From contig BCJC01000009.1 of the NCBI GenBank assembly GCA_001600175.1, positions 434,001 to 498,000 on the forward strand: a DNA stretch of 64,000 nt, written 5' to 3'. The position numbers and the translations under genes are program-made. Positions 33,158 to 44,623 of the stretch are shown piece by piece. Under the pieces are notes generated by a model that saw only the letters and a list, made by a program, of their open reading frames with translations, was not told where the DNA came from and searched no databases. The DNA is from Erythrobasidium yunnanense (taxonomy: Eukaryota; Basidiomycota; Cystobasidiomycetes; Erythrobasidiales; Erythrobasidiaceae). Each line of letters starts with the position of its first letter. The first letter of the stretch is position 1.

Positions 33158-33840
33158 CGAATACGTTGTATTTATAGTCTTGCTGGAAATGCGCGTTATC
33201 CGCGAAAATCGTACGTGCCTGGCCTGCCATCCAGATTTGTATCTTGACTGCGCTCCTCTGCCGCAGCTGCATTTCAGACTGGCAATGATTCTATATCAAA
33301 CGATACTCTCCTCCTCCCTCGTCTTTGCTTCGTTCGTTCATTCATACATTCTCTTACAAAGTATGTTTACACGCGCGTGTCTGGCAAGTCGAGCCTGAAA
33401 ATCAAAACAAACACCCACTGGAGCTGCAAAGTCTTCACGAACAGTATCAGATACGAACAACTGCTAGTCCACACCTACCAAACGTTCACCCTTTCAAACG
33501 TTCTCGTCTGTCGCACACAATTGTCCGCGTGCACGCTCGAGCTCGTCACTCTCCCGTCACCTCTGCCTTTCGATCTGCGGACCTCTGACATGTCCCATCC
33601 TATCCCTCGCATAACACACTCGCTCTGTTCACTTTTCATTAGCGGACACCCAAGGCCTGCCTGATTGGGACGCGAGAGATGGGTCGACTGCACTTTAGTG
33701 TGGCGATCGTCCCGGCTACTCGGCTTCAGCACTGTAAAGTCGCAACAAGTAAACTAAGGACATGTGACAAATGCATCATAACAGTCCTCGTTCGAGAGGA
33801 TGCGCCCCGTCTAATTGGCCAAGGGCACTCAGCAGAAGAA
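33158..33840. other. intergenic, downstream of RCE1
   Basis: Nothing recognised. Short open frames between 33180 and 33730 on both strands lack motifs and are not conserved in any visible paralogue. Confidence 0.4.
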
Positions 33841-34133
33841 GAACGAACGACTCCCCTTGCCGTATTGGGCTGACCATACGGGTACCGAGTGCTGCTAATG
33901 CACTCTGATCAGCTTGGTATTTGCACCGAGGGTAGACTGTCAGCACGGCAAGATCGAATGTACCAAGGAAATCCAATGCCAATCGAATCACTCTTCCCGT
34001 AAAGTGGGACCACAGACTAATTGGCCTTGCGGGTATAAATACGGTCCATATTCCTCTGGCTCTCTTCTTTCCTTTCCTCATCCCAAGCTCCCTCTCCTCC
34101 TTCAACGACTAACAATCCAAGCAACCAATAAAC
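33841..34133 (+). promoter_or_regulatory. TATA promoter of ferritin-like gene A, duplicated in gene B
   Basis: A TATAAATA box lies at 34034-34041, 100 bp before the ATG. Upstream blocks recur in the promoter of gene B: GAACGAACGACT at 33841, TGGGCTGACCATACG near 33866, and a 22-bp block at 33991-34012 whose core is TTCCCGTAAAGTGGGACCA. That block contains TCCC and GGGA as an inverted repeat spaced by seven bases, a candidate factor site. A CCCCT element (stress-response-like) occurs at 33853 only in this copy. Confidence 0.7.
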
Positions 34134-35171
34134 ATGCACTTCCTTCAGAAAGCCGCTGCAGCCCTTGCGCTCGTATCCCTCACATCTGCTGCTCCTGCAG
34201 TCAAGCGTGACAATGGATCAGGTTCTTCAGGACCTTCGGACGCCGTCATCCTGAACTACGCACTCACCTTGGAACACCTCGAGGCTGCCTTCTACCGTGA
34301 AGGTCTGCAGATGTACAACGCTGGTGCCTTCGAAGGTGCTGGATTGTAAGTCCTTCCTTCACCCCATGCGGAGCGATTCTTGGGGCACCTTCCTAACCTG
34401 GATCTCGTCTCTCTTGTAGCCCAGAATGGGTTCGTCTCCGCTTCAGCGAGATTGCCAACCAGGAAGCCACACACGTATCCTTCCTCACCTCGGCTCTCCA
34501 AGCTGCTGGTGCCACCCCAGTCAAGGAATGCACATACGACTTCGGCATCGACTCCCCAGCAACCTACCTCGCTCTTTCCCAAGTCCTTGAGGGTGTCGGT
34601 GTAGCTGCCTGTAAGCTGTCTACGTCTTGTCACCTACTCGAGCTTCGCTGATTTCGTTTGAATAGACCTCGGAGCTGCTCCCTTCATCCAGAACAAGGAT
34701 TACCTCGCCGTTGCCGGCTCCATCCTCATCGTCGAGGCTGAGCACGAGACATGGGTCCGCTCCGCCGCCGACAACATGGACGGCTTCCCCCGTGCCTTCG
34801 CTGCTCCTTTGCAGTTCAACCAGGTCTACACCTTGGCTGCACCCTTCATCAAGAGCTGCCCATCTTCCAACCCAGCTCTGCCAGTCAAGGCCTTCCCCTC
34901 ATTCAAAGTCAACACTGAGGGACCATATTCATCCGGCCAGAAGATCTCCATCAACGTGCCATCTGGTGCCAAATATGCAGCCTTCGTCGCCGCTGCTGGT
35001 ACCACCTTCCAGCCAGTCTCTGAGGGTACTGCCACCATTGAGATCCCCTCATACGCAACCGGCCAGAGCTATCTCATCCTTACCAACTCCAAGGCCATTG
35101 GTGACTCAGCAACCGTTGCTGGACCTGCGATCGTTTACGTTCCCCAAGAGGCTACCCTCTTTGACTACTAA
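34134..35171 (+). CDS. secreted ferritin-like (Rds1/desiccation-type) protein A
   Basis: Exons 34134-34345, 34420-34610 and 34666-35171 give 302 residues. The N-terminal signal peptide (FLQKAAAALALVSLTSAAPA) is followed by a VKR site fitting Kex2-type processing. The ferritin-like four-helix domain begins at DAVILNYALTLEHLEAAFYREGL, with the paired EHLE helix and a second one at VEAEHETWVRSAA. A beta-rich C-terminal part includes the SGAKYAAFVAAAGTTF region. This is the family of fungal Rds1 and plant/bacterial desiccation-related proteins. S. pombe rds1 responds to nutrients and stress. Metal binding is not certain, because only some Glu/His ligands of true ferritins are visible. Codon use is strongly biased (many GCC, CTC, AAG), unlike the neighbours, and with the TATA box this suggests high expression. 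Confidence 0.87.
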
Positions 35172-35660
35172 ACGAACAGTCAAGCTGCAAACATAGCAGG
35201 ATATTGTAGTCGAGGTCAGGGGAACCACCTTGTTGATTACGCAGTAGCAAAATAATTGAGTTACATGTAACATAGATCAGATACTTGATGAAAGCTCGTA
35301 ATCGTATCCACATATCATATCTCAAATGATCATATCTCAAATGGATTTCTTGGTCTTCCTCTGTTCCGATCAATCTTTACGGCTGACTTTCCCACTTCCT
35401 TCTCTCCGACCAATCTATTTGACATGCGAGCGCAATCCTGAATCGGCGACAATCTCGCAGCCGGATTCCTTTCATCCCTCCTCGCTTGGAGTACCGGGAT
35501 TGCGTATGGACTAGCTGATGACACAGAGCACTCGACCTACTGCAGGTCCACCTACGAGTCCACCTACATAAACAATCGTCATTCGATGTGCTGCGCTCGA
35601 CATGCTGCGGTGCGGCGTAAATTTGGCTCAGCGGCCAAACGGCAAGAGCAAGAAAGAAGA
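35172..35660. other. intergenic between ferritin-like genes
   Basis: 3'UTR of gene A and upstream part of the gene B promoter. Near-direct repeats TCATATCTCAAATG (35317 and 35331) are seen. No gene. Confidence 0.45.
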
Positions 35661-35956
35661 GAACGAACGACTTCTCCTGCCGTTTTGGGCTGACCATACG
35701 AGTATCGAGTAGTGCTAACGCGTTCACTTGACCGAGGCTGACAGCCCGGATAGATCTGTTGGAGGACAAGTGTCCCAAAGTAATCTACGCGCAATCGGAT
35801 GACTCTTCCCGTAAAGTGGGACCATTGACTAACTTGACTGCGAGAGCACAGTATAAATACCGTCCTGATCCTGTCCACTCCCTCTCTCCTCCCTCCCATC
35901 CCATACTCCAGCTTTACTTTCTTTACCCAAAGTCCTGCCAAATCTAACCAACCATC
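35661..35956 (+). promoter_or_regulatory. TATA promoter of ferritin-like gene B
   Basis: A TATAAATA box at 35852-35859 lies 105 bp before the ATG. The blocks shared with gene A are in the same order: GAACGAACGACT at 35661, TGGGCTGACCATACG near 35686, and the 22-bp block with core TTCCCGTAAAGTGGGACCA at 35803-35824. Sequence between the blocks has diverged, so the blocks are probably under selection. Confidence 0.7.
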
Positions 35957-36978
35957 ATGCATTTCGTAAAGACCGCCGCTGCAGCCCTAGCCCTCTCATC
36001 TTTCACATGCGCTGCTCCTACAATGGTCAAGCGACAGGCTTACAATGAAAGCAACATCTCCGATGCCGATATCCTCAACTATGCTCTTACCTTGGAGCAT
36101 CTCGAGGCTACCTTTTACGCCGAAGGTCTGAAGATGTACAATTCTGGTGCCTTCGACAAGGCTGGATTGTAAGCTTGTTCCTCTGTGGTTTCGGGGCCAG
36201 CCCTGACTTGGTCTCTCCGCACCGCAGCCCAGACTGGGTCCGGCTCCGGCTCAGCGAGATCGCCAACGAAGAAGCTACCCACGTCTCCTTCTTGACATCC
36301 GCTCTTCAAGCCGCTGGTGCCACTCCCGTTGCTCAGTGCACCTACGACTTCGGCATTGACTCGCCAGAAACCTTCCTGGCTCTGTCTCAGATTTTCGAAG
36401 GTGTCGGAGTTTCCGCCTGTTGGTCTCCTATACACTGTAATCGTTGACCTTTGTAGCTGACAACTTCCTCAGACCTAGGAGCCGCTCCCTTCATCCAGAA
36501 CAAGGACTACCTAGCGGTTGCCGGAGCCATTCTTGTCGTCGAAGCACAGCACGAGACATGGGTGCGTGCCAGTGCAGACAATCAGGATCCCTTCCCTCGT
36601 CCATTCCAGGCTCCTCTCTACTTCAGCCAAGTTTACTCTCTAGTCGCACCATTCATCAAGAGCTGCCCCTCTTCCAACCCGGCTCTGCCAGTCAAGGCTT
36701 TCCCTAGCTTCCAGGTCTACACTACAGGAACATACTCGACTGGCCAGAACATCGAGATCGAGGTACCCTCAGGTGCTATGTATGCTGCCTTCGTCAGCGC
36801 TGCTGGCACCACTTTTCAGCCAGTCTCTCAAGGCAAGGCTTCCGTCACAATCCCCACATACGCAACCGGACAAACCTTCCTTATCCTCACTAGCAGTAAG
36901 GCCGTCACCGACGCTGCTACCGTTGCTGGACCAGCCATGCTCTACGTGCCCGTCCAGGCTACCCTCTTCAACTATTGA
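35957..36978 (+). CDS. secreted ferritin-like (Rds1/desiccation-type) protein B
   Basis: A tandem paralogue of the gene at 34134. Exons 35957-36168, 36228-36418 and 36473-36978 have exactly the same coding lengths as in copy A (212, 191 and 506 nt), and introns sit at the same codons. The signal peptide is FVKTAAAALALSSFTCAAP, followed by VKRQ. The ferritin-like helix DADILNYALTLEHLEATFYAEGL and the second helix VEAQHETWVRASADN are conserved, as is the C-terminal FKSF/FPSFQVY region. Two potential N-glycosylation sites (NES, NIS) follow the processing site, where copy A has a Gly/Ser stretch. The second intron donor is GTTGGT, weaker than the GTAAGC of copy A. Same family, function and codon bias as copy A. 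Confidence 0.87.
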
Positions 36979-37145
36979 TCAGCGAACGAGCGGCGAACGC
37001 TACTTCCTAGCATGGAGATTGTAGGCAAATAACTGGCGCAGCACATTGAGCAATAGCAAATTAATCCTTAAATCGATGTAACATAGTCTCGATACCGATA
37101 ACCTGCAATTGTATTCGTTCTTGGTTGGATTGGCACAGACTCCAT

Positions 37146-37400
37146 CCTTGCAGGGACATTTGCTCGCATCTGATGAAGATCCATCACATACAAAGATACC
37201 TGCGGGGAGATCTTTCTCGCATCTGATGCCATCACGATGGATGGTAACGAAGATTCCTGCGGGGAGAGTTTGCTCGCATCTGATTATCTCCATCATGATA
37301 GGTCTCTTATGATACCAAAGATCCTTGCTAGGGAACTTGTTTCCATCTGATGATCCATGCATCATTGATAGCAAAGGTCCTTGTAAGGAAAGTGTCTGCG
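37146..37400. repeat. degenerate tandem repeat, about 4.5 units of 53-67 bp
   Basis: Units start near 37146, 37199, 37256, 37323 and 37379. Each opens with CCTTGC/CCTGCGGGGA, passes TCGCATCTGATG and ends with an ACAAAGAT/ACGAAGAT-like stretch. The units are imperfect, so the array is old. It lies between the 3' end of ferritin-like gene B and the 3' end of the mitochondrial uS5 gene, so it is not obviously a promoter element. Confidence 0.7.
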
Positions 37401-37411
37401 CTAATACAAGT

Positions 37412-38567
37412 CTATTGCAATTCTACAGCCTGTCTACCTAGATCCAGTCCGATTTCTTGCGCAGACCGCATGCCAACGCCCTTGAACCGTCTTGCTAATT
37501 TCGCATGTCCAGACAAATCTCCCATTGCTGTCAGGCAGGAGATAGTCAGCTTATGTTCGTCGAACGTAGGAAGCCATGCTTACCGACTGGCGCTGCTCCT
37601 CCATGTAGCAAGTTAATGGTCGCTTTGACGGTGTTCATACCATTCCGCGACCCTCGAATCTTGGCAGACAGATCAGAGATCCCAGCTGCCTTTGCTATTT
37701 GATGGATGATAGGTGATGTGCGAAGCCCGAAGCCTGCGTTGAACGATAAAATCAGCGTTCTTCAGTGAAATTAAGAACGGGTCGCAACACACCCGGCGGC
37801 CTGCTTCTCAGCTCGACGGTTGTCGATCCCCATTTGCCAATCATTTCGCTTGCCCATGTTGTCCTGTCATCTTTCCGCTGTACCCAGTCCATATTCTTCA
37901 CCGCTTGGACAAATGCTTTGTCTGATGCTGCAGGGGCAGTATCATCTTTGCCCTCCCCAACACCGACTAGTCCTTTTCCATTGCCTACTACGACCAGCGC
38001 ATAGATAGAAGGCATCTTGCCTTTGGAGGTCATGTTGACGACTCTATGCACGACCAGAGGATACCGATGCAGTTGCCTAAGATCTTTGACACCAAAGCGA
38101 AGTGATGCATCTGCTGCGAGTGCTGCGAGAGGGTCCGAGTTTGCACTGCTGTCTTGCGACGAAGCTTTCATGAATGCGATAGTCTCGGGAGAAGGACGAG
38201 GAAAAGTAGGGTTGACCATAACGATGCGGGTGGATTCGTTGGCCGTGATATAGTTCTCAGGGTGGATATCGAGATAGGGATGGAATGCAGCGAGGTCGAA
38301 AGGCTTCTCAGGATCTACCTTGACGGTCTTTAGATATTTCGCTGGATCCACGGGCTTGATGTTGGGTAAGCGCTGGCCAGATACGGTATCGAGGAATGTA
38401 CTGTTCTCATCGTTTCGCGCTGCTTGTCGTGCTCGCTTCCAGCTCTTTTGCCTCGTCGAAGCTGACGATAAAACAGCCGCGACGGCTCTCCCGCTGCTGC
38501 TGCTGGTGTTGGCGCTGCTACATGCCAGCGTACTTGCTACGAAGCATCGCACAGAGCTTGCTTGCAT
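37412..38567 (-). CDS. MRPS5: mitochondrial ribosomal protein uS5m (MRPS5)
   Basis: Minus-strand gene, three exons, from ATG 38567. The N terminus is Ser/Ala-rich with few acidic residues, fitting import into mitochondria. The S5 RNA-binding domain is RVVNMTSKGKMPSIYALV followed by VVGNGKGLVGVGEGK. The C-terminal S5 part, after the introns near 37797 and 37590, reads FGLRTSPIIHQIAKAAGI then LSAKIRGSRNGMNTVKATI and ends with MRSAQEIGLDLGR. The protein belongs to the small mitoribosomal subunit. Family and orientation are secure, and the final residues after DLGR are a short tail. It is divergent from the RRM gene, sharing a 396-bp upstream region. Confidence 0.9.
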
Positions 38568-38963
38568 TTTGAATCTTCAGGAATTGGTGCTGATCCAGGG
38601 AGCTCTTTCGACTTAGCCGATTTCTTTGCGGTTTCTCCTCAGGTTGATTTGTGATCTGTTTCAAGGGGGGCTAATAGCGGGACTTCCGAGGCTTATACAA
38701 GGGCTTATATCACAGTCAATCAGCACATAGAACCGACAATCAAGATCGGGCTAGGGCGTGCTTTCAGGAGGGTTCAGAGGGTTTAAGGCAGACAAGACAC
38801 GTCAAATCGCTTCAAGACACCTCCAATCAGCATCTGTCACACTTCTACATCAAGCTCGCATTATCCTCCAGGTTTCCGTACGCTCGGACGGCTCGTTCAG
38901 GAGTCTCGGGCGAGCTATATCTTTCTGGCATCGGACTTTATCTAGCAAGAGGGACCTTGTAGC
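38568..38963. promoter_or_regulatory. divergent promoter region, MRPS5 and RRM gene
   Basis: 396 bp between divergent starts. No strong element recognised. A repeat of the type TCAAGACAC/TCAAATCGC is seen near 38800-38822. Confidence 0.4.
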
Positions 38964-41900
38964 ATGTCACACTCTCAACCGACATCAAGTCATTCGACGC
39001 CGTCGCCTGGCGTGCTCGCTTCGGCAGGCATAGCGCTGACTGGCCGCGCATCGACACCAAACACCAGATTATCGCCAACCCTAGGAGCAGCTATTGCGAA
39101 CGCAGGCTTCCACAGCAAATACAATTATTGGCCGAATGTCAGCAGCGCCAACGGAGGTGCCCAAGGTTCAGGAAGCGATCTGCAGTATCTACATCCAGGA
39201 CCTGGAGGATTGGGAGCGCATAGATCAGTCTCTTCCTCCTCTAGACTTGCAAGCCCCAATCATATGCATGCTATGATGCCACACCTGAGTGCCGGAGGAG
39301 GCGATCTTGCTATACCAAGGCCACTGAGTCGCAATCTTTCCACCGGATCTGGACACGGCCTATACAGCAGAGGAGACGATATCTTGTCACATAGGCAAGG
39401 GAACGATAGCAGAACACAGCTTTTCGTCGGGAATGTAGGTTTTTCGGTGTCTGTCAGACAAGGATGCTTAGCTAATCTAGCAACACATAGCTGCCCTTCC
39501 GAGTCCGCTGGCAGGATCTCAAGGACCTCTTTCGCAAATGTGGATCTGTGCTTCGCAGTGATGTGGCTCTAACGCCAGACAAGTGAGGGTCTAGTCAATA
39601 TTCTTGCTCGCTTCGTAGCTGACATTTGGCAATCTGCAGTCGCAGTAAAGGCTTCGGGACGGTCTTATTCTCGAACGAAGGAGATGCTATGCGGGCGATC
39701 GAGATGTACAACGGGTACACATGGCAGTCTCGCGTCCTGGACGTTCGGTTAGACCAGCAAGACCCGACCGGTTCGATATCCATGGCGACTGCAGCAGCTC
39801 AGGCAGCTCAACAAGCAGCACATCAGAATCATCAAGCTGCTATGCAGAGCATGGCGAATATGATGCAGACTTCGATGCCCTTACATGGGCAACACCCTTC
39901 CCTAATGAGCCACTTCACGCCTCTGTCGCAAGGAGGCCATTCTACACCGCCAAATGCAAATCCATGGATGGTAGCTGCTGTTGCGAATGCAAATCTGGCT
40001 GCCGCACAAGCGCAGGCACAAGCTGCTGCTGCAGGTCTGGCAGCGGCAGGGTATCCTGCTCAACCGCCTCTGGGACAAGGCTATTCTCCTGCACTGTCTG
40101 GTGCAGTCAGTGGTCGATCACAATCGCCTTTGCCGCAAGCTTTGTCAGCAGGCATGGGTAACATGTCTTTGCTGAGGCGAGCATCTTCAGATGTGTCTAC
40201 GCATGGAGGATCTGGTCGCATGCCGCACTCTGCACAAAGTCACCTATCAAGCGAGCATACGAGTTCCCCACTCGCGCCAGCCTCAGCTTCGTCTCAGACT
40301 GCTACCTCGAGTACATCGATGCCTGGCAGCGGCGCAACATCACCTACTACAGTAGCCTCGCCTGGTACCGGCGTTCCCTCAAGCGTATCTCCGACATCAG
40401 CACGACGCGCTCCGCCAGGATCTTTGGGGCCTATGCCTCCTTCAATTTTCGCAAACATGTCTTCGAATGCTCAACTACCGAATCCACCAGCTGCCGCAGC
40501 GGCAGCAGTAGCTGCAGGATATTCTATTGATGGAGAGGCAAAAGATGGATTGTCACCGAACCAATCTGTTCCGGGCGAGGCGTACGGATCAGATTCTGCT
40601 GGATCAGCGGGAGGAGGCCTGGCTTCAAGAAGGACTTCGACTGCTGTCCAGCCTGATGCTCACGCAAAGACTCAGCTTGCCTTGCAGCAGTATGCTATGC
40701 AACATCAACACCAGAACCCAGCTGGCATGCGACCTCAGCAGTATTCAGGACTAATGGCACCCAAACCCCTGCCTGGCGGACTTGTCAACTTCTACCAGCA
40801 CGGCAATGGCTCTGGAATCGGCAGTCCTGGAAATATGGTTGCGCCAGGATACAGAAATACTCCCTCGCCTGCTTATGCGAATCGTCATCTATTCGTCGGT
40901 AATCTGCCTTTCAACTGTCAATGGCAAGACCTTAAAGATCTCTTCAGAGCTGCTGGGCAGATCTTGAGAGCCGATGTCAGTCTTGGTCCTGATGGCCGAA
41001 GCAGAGGATTCGGAACAGTCCTTTTCGCAACACCTGAAGATGCAGTCAATGCTGTACATATGTTTAATGGCTTTGAGTTTCAAGGTCGAGCTCTGAAGGT
41101 CCACTTCGACAAGTTCGCAACTGCTCAAGGCGGTCAGGCGGGAATGCTGTACCAGCCTGGGCGAGGGGCTTCACCGAGCATGCAATACCAGCCTATGCCC
41201 TCGATGGGCATGAATAATGGGCACCCAAACTTCACTCCACCACCGCCTCTCCAGTATTTGCCGCAGCATTTCGACGACAATGCCTCGATTCCTGGAACAC
41301 CTATCTACGAAGGGACTCTACAAGCCGCTATGGGATTCCCTTCGCCTGGCTTTAACTCGCCGGGTCCACTTCAGATGGCAAGACCCCCATTAGACCAAGC
41401 AAGAAGAGATGGCATGCCGGTCGCCGCGATCGGATCGGAACATCAAGCTCATATGCAGCAACATCCGCCGCCGCTTTCGCCGCTCACTATACCTACACGC
41501 AATACCATGCAAATGCCTAGTCCAGTAGGCATGTTTTCTCCTCCTCTTCACGGCGGTGGAGGGCCGCTTAGCCCTCAGCAAGGCCTGCCATTGATGACGC
41601 CGTCTAGTAAGTCCATCATCGAGATTACAGTAACAAAGCTAAACGACTTACAATTGATAGTGCCCGGCTTCTCCTTCCATCCTTTCCCTCAAACGCCTCC
41701 ATTACTCCCTCACTTCCTCTCACCTGGTCTGGGACCTTTCTCACCGCCTCTGGCTGGCACAATGACGAGCTTCTTCGGTCATGCTGGGCCTTCCGGCTTA
41801 CGCAACGCCGCGACTGAAGCTGGGCCAGCTGACGATAGCACGCATGTCCCGACGCCCGGTCCGCAGGATCATCAAACAGAGTACTTCCCAGATGTGACAT

Positions 41901-42337
41901 CGAATGGAAATGAACCTTCGTCCTTAGAGCAACCTGCCGCACCTCCCCAAAACGTAAATGAAGTAGAAGAGGCTCGCGACCAGGCTGGAACGCCGACTCC
42001 AGTGACCGCCGTCTCTACGATCACCACACCGGAGGAAGAAGATGAAGTCGCTACGCCTGACAATAACATACCGATAAGGCGGAGCTCGTTCGCGGACGTC
42101 ACGAAGCCGGGTGAGACACTGGGTGTTCCAGCCACAAGTGTATTGAACCGTGGAGCATCAATGGACGTACCTCGACCGAACCTGGCAGAGCTGAGACGGG
42201 ATAGTCATACTCGAGGCACGAGAAACGAATCAGCCATCGCGGATTCTTCGAGTCCAGGAGCTCTAAGTCCACAGGAGGAGCCAGATGTAAAGAGTACCAA
42301 GAAGAGCGCCTGGAACTTGGCGTGGTTGAAGAAGTAG
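38964..42337 (+). CDS. two-RRM RNA-binding protein, Gbp2/hnRNP M-like RRMs
   Basis: Exons 38964-39434, 39491-39582, 39640-41606 and 41661-42337 give 1068 residues. RRM1 spans the first three exons: RNP2 is [14 protein letters not shown] and RNP1 is [17 protein letters not shown]2 lies in the third exon: RNP2 is [19 protein letters not shown] and RNP1 is [15 protein letters not shown]. The wording of both ([14 protein letters not shown]) is that of the Gbp2/Hrb1/hnRNP M group of mRNA-binding proteins. Everything else is low complexity: Ser/Pro/Gly/Ala-rich, a [16 protein letters not shown] stretch after RRM1, and a Pro-rich then acidic C terminus. The third intron (41607-41660, 54 nt) has no stop and would read through in frame. 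It has GTAAGT and AGCTAAAC, so I treat it as a true intron. Confidence 0.85.
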
Positions 42338-42663
42338 TAAGATACGTAAAAAAGAAGAAGATCAAGAAGGAGAAGAACTATTTTAGCATGTCCGTAGGGC
42401 AGTAATCGCTTGGGTTGATGATCGATCTTGAGGGACCTGGTATAGCATGGGTGCGGTAAGGGACAGGACAGGCAGCTTACAAGAGGGGGTAAGAAAGCCA
42501 CAATCGGTATTTGTGAGAGGGGAAATGTTTGGCTTGTACAGATCAGAATGTGTCTATGAAGTTTAGAAAGCTTGCACTGCATTGTATGAATAATGAAACG
42601 GACAATCATCTGCCAGAATATCGTGCTCTGGCACCGACATCCCATCGTACCTCGTCATCCAAC
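42338..42663. other. intergenic
   Basis: A/G-rich 3'UTR of the RRM gene followed by a short promoter for the DUF1769 gene. No gene seen. Confidence 0.4.
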
Positions 42664-43924
42664 ATGGGTCCGAAACTGAAAGTCTCAGCAGGGCCTTCGC
42701 GTTCTCAACTTCAGGTCGTAGCTACAAATTATGATGAATCTGCACCTCTGAAGATCTCTTCCGATGAATTCGAAGGCTATCTGACCGTTCGGATCCGAGA
42801 CTTCCATGGCGAACTTGCAGAAGGCAAGCGGGTTAGAGAGAGTACCGAGAGTGATTACTTTCAGAAACATACGGGCTTGACGTGGAGTATGGCTATCCAA
42901 GGTGAGTTGATAAAGAGAAGCCAGAATAAGATCGTCATGGCTTAACGCGCTTGCAACCTCAGGGAGATTCAAGCATGATATCAACGGGGATGATATCGTG
43001 TATGGAAAGTGAGCTAACACTGAAGCTTTCCCGTCTTCGCATCCTTACTCTCTTTTCTTTCAGCCAGTTCGAGAAGCCGATACGAGACCATCTTCCTTAC
43101 GGCACCTCTGGTACGTGTCTTCTACCAATAACAAAAAGCTTAGCTAATCCATAAACCACCTGAAGCTGCCCTTAAGTTCGTAAGCTATGTAGATCCAGCA
43201 TTAGAGCAGGACATCTACTCCGACAAACCGTGGGCTTTCTCACCTCTTCTCGCGAGTGCGTGGGACTACTTTATGTCCCTATACCACCTAGCTGATTCTG
43301 CTCTTTACCCGCCAAGCCATGAACCATCTTTCCGTGCAACGACTAGATAGTGCAGATGTTAAAGCACCAGCATGGGATTCAGCACAACCAGAAGATGATA
43401 TCACACCTCTCTACTCCGATACGTCCGATGTTGAACATCTAAAAGGAAATGCGAATGCTCGTCGGAGCTGGTATGCCAATAAAGCGAAACGGCAAGATGT
43501 GACGATCACGAATCGTGACTATGTGGGCATGGACTTCTGTAATGGATATCTGGACTTCAACACGTTCTCGTTGAAGGTGAAGGCATTCCGGACGCGTTTG
43601 CCCTGCATATAAGCTAACTTTAAGCGTAGATTCCTGGAGGCTTATCGTTCTCCTTGCTCAAGTACTGGGATGGCCAGGTATGTGCTGCCATGGAAGCCTT
43701 ATGCTGACATTCTCGCTAAGCGCTTGTTTCGACAGCCGGTCACTTACGTCTGTAAGAGCCGCGATTCGAAGCGCGAGTTCTTTTACATCGTTTTCGACAT
43801 AGTGGACGAGCATGCTATAGCACACAAAGGCTCCGGTGGCCAGGTCAAAGACAGAGAGGCTGAAAGTGCGCAACATAAGGAGGCTCTTTCAGCACAGCAG
43901 GAAGATGACCTGGGAGTAGACTAG
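42664..43924 (+). CDS. DUF1769 family protein, copy A
   Basis: Seven exons. The protein (about 300 residues) begins MGPKLKVSAGPSRSQLQVV. Motifs shared with copy B at 57549 are an N-terminal beta segment for a cytosolic lipid-binding-like fold (VRIRDFHGELAEGKRV), a middle part ending FSPLLA, and the signature YVGMDFCNGYLDFNTFSLKIPGG then LLKYWDGQPVTYVCKS and FFYIVFDI. I assign the family from this signature (fungal domain of unknown function 1769). The tail is Gln/Glu-rich. Introns at 42900, 43010, 43110, 43259, 43577 and 43678 were set by keeping these motifs in frame. No enzymatic motif is visible, and the role is unknown. Confidence 0.78.
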
Positions 43925-44176
43925 AATCATTGAAAATTGTGTGATGAAAATCATGTCAGAAAGTAGAACAGGTAGAACAGTCATCGATTGTATAAGCGTG
44001 AAAGAGCATCAGTGGGTAATCCGCTTTCTAGAGCTATCGGCGGTGCCGTAATTAAGTTCAATGTCTTTGTGTTATATCTTCCTTATGCTCTCGCTAAGTT
44101 ACATGATAGCTGTTCGCTCTGGGTATGTAAGCATGCGCGTATTTAGTCGAGGTTCTTGGAGGCTGCGGTACCAAAG

Positions 44177-44623
44177 TCAGTCAGCTACCTCGTTGTAGCG
44201 GCTTATTGCCTTCGACTCACACTCAAGCTTGTCGAGTCTCTCCTGAGCGTCCTTCTTTGCCTCCTCGGAGTTGTTATCGTTGGACAGGGTAGCCTTTAGG
44301 CCTCCACTACATGACAAACCAGTTATCAGCTGCCAGTGCCCTCCTTATGGATGCTTAGCGTACATGACGTTTCCAGTGTTCTGTGACGGGAATGGAGTCA
44401 GTGGACAGGTTTATGACAACGAAAAAGGGTAGAGCTTACCTTTCCCTCCTCCTGAGTCTCGAGGCTGGGCAAGCCCTTATCGGGGTCGTATCTGAAGCGC
44501 ACACAAAGCATCAGAAACCGTGACTAATAAGACAAGCCAAGCCAGCCAGCGAGCTTCTCCGCAAAGAGCAGATGCATAGCCTGTCAATGCTTACTCGTCG
44601 TTGAGCTTGTTTCCTGAGGACAT
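44177..44623 (-). CDS. Con-6 family small protein
   Basis: A small minus-strand gene with four exons and about 75 residues, from ATG 44623 (MSSGNKLNDE) to TGA 44177. The last exon gives NVIGGLKATLSNDNNSEEAK followed by KDAQERLDKLE. This is the Con-6 motif (N-x-GG-K-A-x-x-x-N-P-x-V-S-E-E-A-K) of the Neurospora conidiation protein family. Here the motif reads SNDNNSEEAK where HNPNVSEEAK is usual. Family members are small, hydrophilic, expressed in spores or under stress, and of unknown mechanism. There is normally one or two motif copies, and here one. The exon join AT|T at 44311/44352 recreates the expected Ile of NVIGG. Confidence 0.85.

Noticed and set aside
37000-37374. Cys-rich minus-strand protein over the tandem repeat
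   Set aside because: The repeat itself creates the peptide periodicity. No signal peptide or stable start is seen, and unit lengths are not all multiples of three.
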